Positions 54,954-64,000 of a stretch of 64,000 nucleotides of DNA are shown in pieces (within the stretch, counting starts at the first letter, position 1; every line of letters starts with the position of its first letter). Source of the stretch: Lepidurus packardi (lineage: Eukaryota; Arthropoda; Branchiopoda; Notostraca; Triopsidae). The notes below the pieces were generated by a model. It was not told the origin of the DNA and did not search any database. It saw only the letters and a program-made list of their open reading frames with translations. The position numbers were made by a program, and so were the translations under genes. The DNA lies in the NCBI GenBank assembly GCA_023053545.1, contig JAKZAN010000001.1:4174565-4238564 (forward strand), in the 5' to 3' direction.

Positions 54954-57900
54954 TTAGTCGTCCTCTACTTCTTCAGAGTCTAAATCACTTTCGTCGGTCG
55001 ATTCTTCACTGTCGTCCAAACTGCACTGATGGAACGCAGCGCGAAAATTTCGTATCGCATTTTCTCTTAAAGCAGTCACACGTTGCATCCCCTTTACCGC
55101 GAATGAATGTAAACCATCAACGACGAATTCCTCTAAGGGCGCAGATGAGCTGTACCGACCGCTTTGGTCCAGCGGACATGCACTATACACGTCTACACTT
55201 TTGAGTTTTTCCTCCCTTTCGGCATAATAAGACAGGACATCACGCATCTCTCTTTCAATAATTCCCTTTTCTTCCCTGACTCGTTCTAGGCGAGTTAACA
55301 GTTCAACGGCTTTCACCAACCCATAGCGGCCACCTGGTTATTTTTCTCTTTAATTATGGGTTTTTCAAAAGCGTTAAAAAAATCTTACTTTGATGACCAA
55401 TGGGTTCCTCCTGGTGTAATACCAAAGGAGGAAATTCAGAAGCGTTGGGCACGCATTCCCGGAGTTTGTTGTACATAGCAATGTTATTTTCCCACTTTGC
55501 TTTGCGAGTTTCTACCTGCTTTCTCTTTTTGCTTCGCTGCTTGCTCGTTTCTGGTTGAAAAAATGTAGCTGACTATTAGCTAATGGACGAAATATAGAGA
55601 GTTGAACGCTGACTCTACCTAGTATGAGGTGGTCTTGTTTGAGCAAGATCCGTATTATTCTAATCTACGAATGACAAGAAAAATTACTTCATCGGTGTTT
55701 GTAGACCCAGGACGTACAACGGATTTCGCGACCAAATTGATAAGGCATTCTGCTAACTACTTTCCTTTTTTTAAAATTGAAATCATGGGCGTAAGTATAG
55801 CTATGATCAGGTCCGCACCCAGGGGGGGGGGGTCGGGGGGTTTAACCCCCCCCCCCCCCCCCCGAAATGTTTCCGCAAATGAAAAATATACGTTTTTCTA
55901 GCATATGGTACTTGAGAAGTTTATTTCGAATCGAGCTTTGGTTTTGTTTGACTGTTTTGAAGCTCGAACAACGCGATAACTTTTCTCCTTTTTCGTATCC
56001 CCCTTTGCCCTTTCCTTACCGGAAAGCTGTGCAAAGGAGGCGAGCTGGAGAAACCTTCATGTGTTCTTTCTGCGTTGCGTTCCTTCGGGCCTTCGCTGTT
56101 TCTCCCCCACAAGTAACATTTTTGTAACTTTTTCTTTCCCCCGTGTTATCCCCTTCCTGTCTTGCAGAAAGGAGTGGAAAGGAAAACACGGGAGTTTTTA
56201 AACGTGGTCGAAGTGGACCAAAAAACTAGGATTTCAAGTTCTCGGGTTAAAAACCCCCCCGAAAAAAAATCCTGGGTACGGGCCTGGCTATGATGCTCGA
56301 CTTTCCTTCTGCGTATATTATAAGCAAAACTACACTTATTGCACTACTTACACAGAGCCCATTAAAGATGACAACTTCACGGAAACGGACAATACAAAAG
56401 TAAAGCGCAAAAATAAGGGAGGAAGCAAAACTACACTTACATCACAAAGGGCCCCATTAGAGACTCACTTCGCGAAAACGGACCATTGAGAAGCAAAGCG
56501 CAAGAAAGCTACATGGAACTGAAAGGAATTAGATCAACTTCAAACGTGTGCACACCGACATACTCGCAAGTATAATGTTAAAACTTACAGCGTTCTCCAC
56601 AAGGCATCACACGTAATACATATATGATCAAGCCCGACAATTGCCAACAGCAACATAGCGAGGTCGAGCATACACAATTTCATACGACAACCGTAATGCA
56701 ATACAAACTGAGACAATAAGCGCGTTAGTTCCCCTCACAAGAGCAGCTACATATTTCCCCCCAAAGGAGGAAAACTTCTTTAAAAAATAGGATCGTTAAC
56801 AACAGTGATGAGAAAACTTCTCTCAGGCTCATACAGGGAAAGACCATGGGAATCACTGAAAGATGATGAGACTGAATACGGACAAAGGTAAGGCATTAAG
56901 ATTCAACGCTAGAGAAAGAACTACGATTTTCAAACCCAAAGCTCACAGTGGAGAAATGGGACTTTCTAACACAAAATATAGAAAAATGCACTAGAAACTC
57001 TCGAAGGTTAGAGCGCTTTTGTATATGGACCGTGTGCAAAAGCAATACGGTTTCTACGCAAAAGAGGCAATTATGCTTATAAACTCAAAATTCTAACTGG
57101 AACATTACCAAAACTTCTTATAGTATCTCAAAATGGAATAAAATACAACTTTCTAACATAAAATGTAGAAAAATGCACTAGAAACTCTCGAAGGTTAGAG
57201 CGCTTTTGTATATGGACAGCGTGCAAAGGCAATATATGCATGTATTTCATTCTTATATATAGAGGCTTGTTCTTCGAGAACATTACGTATTTTGTTCTTA
57301 AAATAGTATATTTTTATCCGTACCTCTTAGCACTTATGATTTACAATGAAAAAGAAAAGAAAATTTAATCTTTAAAGGGCAACAGCCTCGGGTATAGCGT
57401 ATTGATATTTGGATGGATTCTTATTGTACACATTATTCTAAAAACGGGAAAATTTGTTTAAAATTTTTCTGACTAGCCGTTCCTGAGTTATGGGCTTGCG
57501 AAGTTTTTTGCATTTTCCCGCCACGGGCGCGTGACGTAGATAGTGGAGGCGCGGCCCAGGAGCGCTTTGTTATTCACTGGCACTGTATAGACTTCTTCTG
57601 TGCTTCCTAAGTTTTAGTGAAAAAATGGCAAGTAAGCTGCCATCAGAGTCGATTACTAAAAGTTCTGGTAAACAGTGTGCTGCTTACGGTTGTAAAAACT
57701 ATGTTACTGCTGGTGTAGGGATGTATAAATTCCCAAAAGATGCACAAAGAAGACGGCAATGGGTTTTGCAAGTACAAATAAGGACTAGGGCTGATTTTGT
57801 GGAAGCCCAAATGAGCAAGTGGGTGTCTCTCTGTGGTGATCATTTCACCGAAGATCAATTCGACAGTAGTGTTGATCGACAGTTAGCAATGGGACTTAGG

Positions 57901-60900
57901 GCAAAACGTCGTGGTAGGAGTTTGTTGCCAACCGCTATCCCTACTAAGTTTGATAGGCCGGCTACTGTGTCTGGGGTGCGAAGTCCACCCAACCCTCGGA
58001 AAACCTCAGCTATTGAGAAAAGACAACGCCATAACGTAAATATACTCCAACGTTTGAAGACCAAATAGGGTAATGACATATGCACGTTTTAGATTATCCA
58101 AGAATTGCTGCTTCAAAGCGGTCAGCTGAGCGCCCAGGAAGCTTAGCCCTCCACTATCTACGTCATCAAGGCCACGTGACCGCGTTGGCCAATGGCAAAA
58201 TATGTATCGTTTGAATTTTAGACGTCTTATTTTCTTTTTATCTAGGTTATGTTTTCGCGTATGATAAAAAGACCCATAAAGTTAGAAAATATATTTGTTA
58301 CTCCTTTTAATAAGACAAAATTGTTTTTTGGTGGCTATTGCCCTTTAAGAACCTTTCAAATGTGCCAAAATTTTTGTATGCGAAAGACCTATTATTATAA
58401 TACACCGGTTCTAAGGTTCGTAGGAGAGATTTCAACATAAGGAAGTACAGACAACGAAACCACTTATTCGAAGCCGCATTTTTTTCCCCACTCTAACAGG
58501 AAGTTTTCGGATCATCCTTCACCCTTCACTATGTTTCGTTTCACTAGGGCTGTTCTCAGGAATCCGGATCGTGGGCTACTACGAGGTGGGTGCTATAGAA
58601 GGCTTTTGTTATATCATTCAAATTCAGACGAAGGAATTAGCGCAAACAAAAAGCAAAACCGCAAAGTAAAATAAGCAGGCACAAGCTAACGCTCAACACA
58701 AAGTACCCCATGCATATTAATTTCGTAAATAACCATTCTTACTTTACTTCAATTTGCATTGCTCATCTGGTACCTGCAAAATAATCTAAGAAATTAAAGT
58801 AGATCAAATTACCTGCCACAACAGATATCTCTCTCTTCAGTCTTTGAATTTCAGATGAAGCTACACCATCCACAACACTTCGACGGGTATGGCGTAGAAA
58901 TTTTAAAACTGGCCCTATATGAGACAGCTCCAGACTAGGGCCAGTTACGCCGTCTTCGTCTCCATCTGACAAACTTTAACATACGGGAACGTAATTAGTA
59001 CTTATAATAATTATCTAAATCCAAAAAGTAATACATGCAGTAGCAGTCACGAACGGTTGCCATATCCCTTTGTGACGGAGCAGGAGTCGGATTTGCTAAA
59101 TTTCCTGTGAAAAAAAGTAACAAAAACCCCAGTCGCTGCAGTACAACAAACAATAAGAAAACAAAAACAAAGTGAAACATACCATCCGCATTATCTCTCA
59201 TGGATTGACGTTCTTCTCTTAGCTGTTCCGCCGTAAATCCACTCCGATGCAGCTCGTCTTGAAGGCTGGGTAACAATTTAAACGCCTGAAAGATTAGTTA
59301 CGAAACATAATAGTGAGTTGGAATTGCCAGAAATAAACAGAATAGTGGCACGATAATGATAGAACAAGGAATTTACCATGTCGTACTTTCCAGCGAGTGA
59401 CTTCGGCAAAGTTTCATGTTTTCTTTCATTCCAATACAGGGCAAATTCCGTAAGCATCTCATTCCGTGCTATTTGAATAATCGGTTATATTTTTCTGAGC
59501 AAGGGAACTTCTGAACAATGATATTCATATATAGCTAACCTGCCTTGTCCATCCTTTTTGTGGTCTGGCCAAGCTTGGAAAGTACGGAAAACACAAGTTC
59601 GGCATGTTCCCCTGTGCTGGTGCCCAATCCTTGGACGAATTTGCCACTCCAAACAAGCTAGAAAACAATACGTGAAATATGTCAAAAGATTCAGCCTAAA
59701 AATACTACCCGGCAATCGCGGCTGTGGCCTTCCGCATGCCAAATCGACAGGACAGGTACCATTTTGACCACCTGGAGAACACTTTTAAGAACGTGATTAT
59801 CGTTCTCACGCAGCGCAGCTTTCAATCACTGAACAATGTTTTCAACGAAAGGCCAATACTGGCACATAACGTCCCCACAGATGAAATTAATGATCAGACG
59901 TTGACCAAGCCGATCCTGGACAAAGAGGGGATAGGAGTAGACTTCTCCTCTTTTCATGTTGATTCCTCCCAGAATACATTCGTGTCTACAAGCAGCTATG
60001 AATATTCCGGTTTCATCCAATTTTGAAAAAGATGGGCACTCCGACCTTGCTGCTTTCCACTCAGCAGCTTTACATGAAGTCTGTGACTCCTAACAATAGA
60101 AAAGTTACTGATAGTAACAGTCATTGTAAGCAGAAATGTGTAGGACTTTCGAGGAAGCTCTTTGCTTCAACGCCAGAATGTTTTTATCGAACTCTGCAAC
60201 GTCTTCGTCAGGATACAGGAATGTTCCTTCCATGTAGCTCTGTCTTACCGACCTTCAATATTATATGGTCAAAATGTCTCTCAAGAAAAGTAAAGAAACA
60301 TACTTGGAATTGCTTAGCCATCTGCTACATTTTTTGTTACCGTCGAGATGAACAACATGGCTTTGTTTATAGCAGCACGGACAGCTAAGTAATAGATCTT
60401 TGCCTGATTCCATTCTCTCACCAAGCTTTGCAAACTCAAATGAACAGCGTCTCCATTCTTCCATGGCATTTTTAAACGAACTTGGACATACTTTTGGTTC
60501 CTACAGTATCACAACAAAAAGTTAGTGGTGGAATCGCCAAATTCAGACAAACTTACGCATACACCAAACCCTTTCGACAAGCGCTCTAACGACGTACGAA
60601 AAGACTTTGCTGACAAACCTGGGCATGCCATCTTAAGTTGATGGAAATTGTTCAACACCTCCACATCATAAATATAGCATCCTGTTTAGAAGTACGAGAA
60701 AGAGTTTAAAGTCTATACTTCGACAAAAAGGCATACCGTTACGAATGTTCGGAGATCCAGGAAAGTAATTTGAAGCAATAAGGTCTTCAATCTCTACTTT
60801 GCTTATGTGCGAACATGTAGTACTTTGGCACGCAAGAGCCGGAAGAAAAGCATTACGTCGACCTAAGGAAGCTATTTTCATAACTACCATGAAGAAGAAG

Positions 60901-61894
60901 TAGTTACCACCATGTTTACCTCGAACGAAAACAAAAATGCACGAAGTGTCAATTACGCCTGTAACATTATCAGAATTGCATTTCCGGCATTTCTCGTCCA
61001 TTTTGATTGGTATCGCACGTTCTAAAGCGAACACAGAATAATCAACAACTGTCAGTGACATATTATATCAATATACCGTCACTGCACATGACCCACAATC
61101 CATTTTCTTGCCTTTCCAAAGTTTGGCAAGGTAGAAGTGGCGTTTTATAGCCTAAAGCCCAAGTGTAGCGTAAATGATTTGCTTGAAACTTATGCTTTAC
61201 AGCATCACATCTAACGCATAAATCCCCACAGCCGTCAATGCACCTATGATGGTACAACATTAATTAACATGCTGCAGAGAGAAGTTATTACCGAATAACA
61301 GCTAAGTGGCTGTCGCAAATAGAGCACTTCGCTCTCATGGCATTCTTTGGGGACTCGTTTTTCAGCATGGAAGTAAAAATGCGAGGTCGTACTTCCTCCC
61401 ATCTTGCTTCATCTTTTTTTCGTCTTTCATTCCATTCTTGAGAAGGGCGGTCTGACGCGGGTTTATCCAATGTAGCAAACGCCTCATCAACCATCTCTTG
61501 CACGCTGACGCTGTTTGTTCCATCTACGTTATGAAAGGAATAAAAAGAGAACAAGTATTTACTCCTCATAGGGAATTTTTTCGTCGTAAAACTTACATGG
61601 CATAGGAACTGGAAGACATTCAATCCCATCTGATACAGAGGAACTACGTTTGTCAGCATTATTCTTTTGTCCTGCAGGAGAGGGCGATGCCGATGGCTTG
61701 GAGGTCCGCTGCAAAAGACCAGTCGTCGTATACGCTCGAAAAGTTGTTGTATTTTGCGCTTGACGTTGCAGTCTGCGCTTCAAATTATAAGCATCCATCT
61801 TCCTTCTTTTTTCAGCTCTATTTTCCGCGAGGAGCTCTTGTTCCAAACGTTCACTCAATTTTTCCAGCTCCGCGGCCTTCCGTTTAGCACTCAT
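54954..61894 (-). CDS. KDZ-family transposase, copy A (multi-exon, largely intact)
   Basis: At least fourteen exons on the minus strand. The start MSAKRKAAELEKLSERL at 61894 leads into exons 61597-61894, 61292-61523, 61077-61243 and 60920-61021, then several more down to 58763, and C-terminal exons 55389-55550 and 54954-55333. Joints I checked keep phase. Signatures: Cys clusters CSICD/CIDGCGDLCVRCD and CRKC, SCPCCYKQSHVVHLDGNK, DETGIFIAACRHECILGG, GEVYSYPLFVQDRL, VLSIWHAEGHSRDCR, GLGTSTGEHAELVFSVLS, and QTTKRMDKA. These are the hallmarks of Kyakuja/Dileera/Zisupton transposases. A KDZ-type coil with YNKLRECVPNASEFP is near the end. The intron between about 58810 and 55551 is swollen by a Kolobok-like element and a hAT MITE. 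Joints 58.8-60.0 kb are only partly checked. Confidence 0.8.
55808..56286. mobile_element. hAT-type MITE with CAGGTCCGCACCCAGG ends
   Basis: Ends CAGGTCCGCACCCAGG and CCTGGGTACGGGCCTG (near-inverse) are flanked by the exact 8-bp duplication gctatgat (55800-55807, 56287-56294). There are long G and C runs and no coding capacity. It lies in an intron of KDZ copy A. Confidence 0.9.
56295..57371. repeat. Intronic direct repeats
   Basis: There are two repeat pairs. gcaaaactacactta through acaa/acg-gaaaacggac recurs (near 56325 and 56427). actttctaacaca/taaaat, gaaaaatgcactagaaactc and tagagcgcttttgtatat recur (56960-57050 and 57148-57238). No gene is seen; part of the long KDZ intron. Confidence 0.7.
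57376..58344 (+). mobile_element. Kolobok-like element (TTAA target duplication, THAP gene)
   Basis: Inverted ends AGGGCAA(C/T)AGCC lie directly inside TTAA on both sides (57372-57375, 58345-58348). TTAA duplication plus a THAP-domain gene is the Kolobok plan. At 969 bp it is far shorter than a full element and encodes only the DNA-binding domain, so it would depend on a transposase made elsewhere. Confidence 0.8.
57625..58068 (+). CDS. THAP-domain protein, 147 aa
   Basis: Single intact exon. The THAP C2CH zinc site appears as KQCAAYGCKN, then MYKFPKDAQRRRQWVLQV, and WVSLCGDHFTEDQFD. The domain covers about residues 17-95. A basic linker (LRAKRRGRSLLP) and a short basic end (QRHNVNILQRLKTK) follow, with no nuclease domain. 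It lies inside the Kolobok-like element, so it probably binds that element's ends. Possible outcomes are a repressor-like truncated protein or a relic. The absence of damage in the frame is notable. Confidence 0.8.
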   Translation: MASKLPSESITKSSGKQCAAYGCKNYVTAGVGMYKFPKDAQRRRQWVLQVQIRTRADFVEAQMSKWVSLCGDHFTEDQFDSSVDRQLAMGLRAKRRGRSLLPTAIPTKFDRPATVSGVRSPPNPRKTSAIEKRQRHNVNILQRLKTK

Positions 61895-62029
61895 TTTTAG
61901 TGGGTTAATTGTCTTGTCTTGTAAAGTACGCCACGGAAGCAATACATTGTGCTTATTGCCGCGTGTGTCCGGGTTAATTGCTCATACTGTAAACCAAAAT
62001 GTAAATAAACAACAAACTACTTGCATCGC

Positions 62030-62165
62030 CACCAAGCGGTTGAGGCCTGAAATTTCTCCCTTGATTTCGTCCCGCTAAAAAGCACACCAGACGACCAGAG
62101 CCGTGTGCCAAGTCTCTCAAACCTACCACACGAGATAGCTGTGCTAGACTTTGGAGAACGTGTTG
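62030..62165 (-). repeat. Right inverted repeat bracketing the KDZ block
   Basis: Inverse partner of 52781-52910. It interrupts the C-terminal exon of KDZ copy B, whose recognisable sequence ends exactly where the repeat begins. Confidence 0.8.
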
Positions 62166-64000
62166 CATCAGTCACGTCAGCTTCTGCCAACTTGGGGAAT
62201 TCCGAAGCGTCGGGGACGTAATTCCTCAGTTTATTGTACCACTCCACGTGTTGCATCCATTTTTGTTTCTCGCTTGCGGCTTGCAGGCGTTTTGTCGCCT
62301 CAATTTGCTTGTGTCTTCAAAAGTTGAAAAGATGCTTGAATATAAGCTGCGGTTCCCGTAGTTCATTTCAAAATAACGGTCTGTTGCAGAAGGGATACTT
62401 CAATCCCAAGAAGCTACTTATTTACAGCGATTCACGGGCGTCAGCAAGTGACTGTCTCTGAATATACCCCACCCTTGTAAGCCATGCATTCAACTACTAT
62501 ACTACCGATTTTTTTTTAACGAAGAAGGATTTGTATTGACATTATTATACAACACCGATAATTGCGCAGAAGCTGTCACTTTCATTTAAGAAGTGAGATC
62601 CTTAAATGAATTTATTTTCACCCCAAGTAAGCCGTGAATTAACAAATTCACAATACTTTTAGCAATAAGAAAGATTCTGTATAACTATAAAAATACAACT
62701 TGTATAGTTGCCAAAAATGGACAACTTTACCGGGAAACAGTTGACATATCCTCTAATCGTTTCGCCTCTGGAGCACGGCACACTTACATAAAGCGGTTAC
62801 ATAAAGCAGAAGATGAGGAACACGAATGAACGAAGCATTTTTAATTCGTAAAAGCTCATGCACACCTGAAAAGCTACATACGTGCTCTGACTACGTTGCT
62901 ACGACAAAATGCTTCTCCTTAGGCAAAGCGGACAATCACATATTACAGATAAAGATATCAATTCATTCAGGTAGACATTAAAAAAGCAAAAAATACATCA
63001 GGGTCAGCATGACTTACCTTTTCTATGAGTGGACGGAAGATATGTTCCGATTAAACCGAATGAAAAACTTACCAGCTGCAGCTGACACTTCAATTTTTAA
63101 ACTCTTGATACGAGCCGCTGCAACACCATCCGTGATGGATCGATGGACGTACCGCAGGAATTTCCGGACAGGACAAACGCGCCTCGATTCGCTGCTTAAC
63201 AGGTCAAACACTTCCGTAGGCTCGACTGACAAACTAATAAGATTCAGATGTTACGTTTTTAATACATAACACAATGAAAAAAAAACAGAAAAAAGGGAAC
63301 TACTTGTCTAGAAATTCCTGAACGGTTTCCATGTCCTTCTTTGTAGGCGCGGGAGCAGGGTCAGCCAAGTTAGCTGCAAAATATGATTAATTAGTTTTGC
63401 ACTTAAAAATGTTTTCAGGCAATCACCGTCTGCTCTGTCTTTCATGCTCGTACGCTCCTTCCGCAACTGCTCTTCCGAATAGCCAAACTTGTCGAGTTCT
63501 TTTTGATGGTACGCCAATAAGCGAGGAACCTGTCGCGCAAACAGAGAAAAAGTTACCCCACTCAAGCCAGGAAGCCAAAATAAAATAGCAATGCATGAAC
63601 ACCTACCATTAGATACTTCTCTGTCAGAGCTTTCACCAACGCTTCTATTTTTTTGGTGTTCCAATAGATAACGTGATCGGTTAACATCTCATTTCGACCT
63701 GAGATTCATAAATATTAGTTCGAGAAAGTAAATCCATCACCCCAAAATACTCACCTGCTTTGTCCATTCTTTTCGTAGTTTGCGCAGTCTTTGAAATGTA
63801 GGCGAAGCATAACTCGCAATGTTCCCCTGTGCACATTGGGACATGCCCAGCCCAAGCACATGACGAGCGCTCCAGCAAAGCTAGGCATGAAATATTTACA
63901 AAACTTGCTACATAATTGTGGAGTTTTACCTGGCAATTGAGGCAGTGTCCATGCGCATGCCAGACGGGAACAAAGTGCTCTGAGTTCTCCAGAATTTGCG
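62166..64000 (-). pseudogene. KDZ-family transposase, copy B (partial, frameshifted, runs off the window)
   Basis: The exon at the window end reads VPVWHAHGHCLNCQ. The next (about 63765-63881) starts LCWSARHVLGLGMS and switches frame to CTGEHCELCFAYISKTAQTT with KRMDKA, so it is frameshifted relative to copy A. Further exons: MLTDHVIYWNTKKIEALVKA, ARQ|VPRLLAYHQKELDKFGYS, ERTSMKDRADG, NLADPAPAPTKKDMETVQEF and VFDLLSSESRRVCPVRKFLR. The C-terminal exon (62166-62333, QHVEWYNKLRNYVPDASEFP) is cut by the inverted repeat. About 600 bases of intron (62340-62960) hold nothing recognised. The upstream part lies beyond base 64000. Confidence 0.8.

Overview
This window is metazoan nuclear DNA. Genes are split by many very short introns (44 to 110 bases, GT..AG), (TTAGG)-like pentamer arrays are present, and two genes show TCAGT-type initiators. 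Together these suggest an arthropod or a close relative, but the species cannot be named from the sequence. All calls come from reading the sequence and its translations; no alignment or database search was run.

Layout. 1-1.8 kb: tandem genes for secreted PDGF/VEGF-like cystine-knot factors on the minus strand (a pseudogene copy lies at 35.2-35.8 kb). 2-16.5 kb: a segmental-duplication knot. A 1.4-kb direct repeat (each copy with the same hAT MITE) brackets a perfect 8.7-kb inverted repeat (3456-12195). The right arm runs into an apparently complete kinesin-6 (KIF20-like) gene; the left arm holds a truncated mirror copy. TTAGG/CCTAA arrays face each other near the centre, and a Rap1-like Myb exon pair follows the kinesin. 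17-23.7 kb: two PIF/Harbinger transposons plus a MITE. 23.7-34.6 kb: an old gypsy element split by a young, intact gypsy element with identical 187-bp LTRs, then a dead Tc1/mariner. 36.5-39.7 kb: a hairpin-forming CGTC/GACG repeat field and a degenerate DUF4806-type gene.

40-52 kb is virus-like. It holds a broken CRESS-DNA-virus Rep remnant with an adjacent origin-type stem-loop, a gene built from tandem 105-nt coiled-coil exons, and a cluster resembling Polinton/adintovirus gene sets. That cluster has a protein-primed family B DNA polymerase (938 aa, two short introns) and several small proteins, with no capsid or integrase gene seen here.

52.7-64 kb carries two KDZ (Kyakuja/Dileera/Zisupton) transposase genes on the minus strand. 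The first is spliceable wherever checked and lies, with a zinc-ribbon gene that has a duplicated three-exon block, inside about 130-bp inverted repeats. A Kolobok-like THAP element and a hAT MITE sit in one of its introns. The second copy is frameshifted, and its tail stops exactly at the inverted repeat of the first.

Most of the DNA is therefore mobile or virus-derived. The likely host genes are the PDGF/VEGF factors, the kinesin, the Rap1-like fragment and perhaps the repeated-exon genes.
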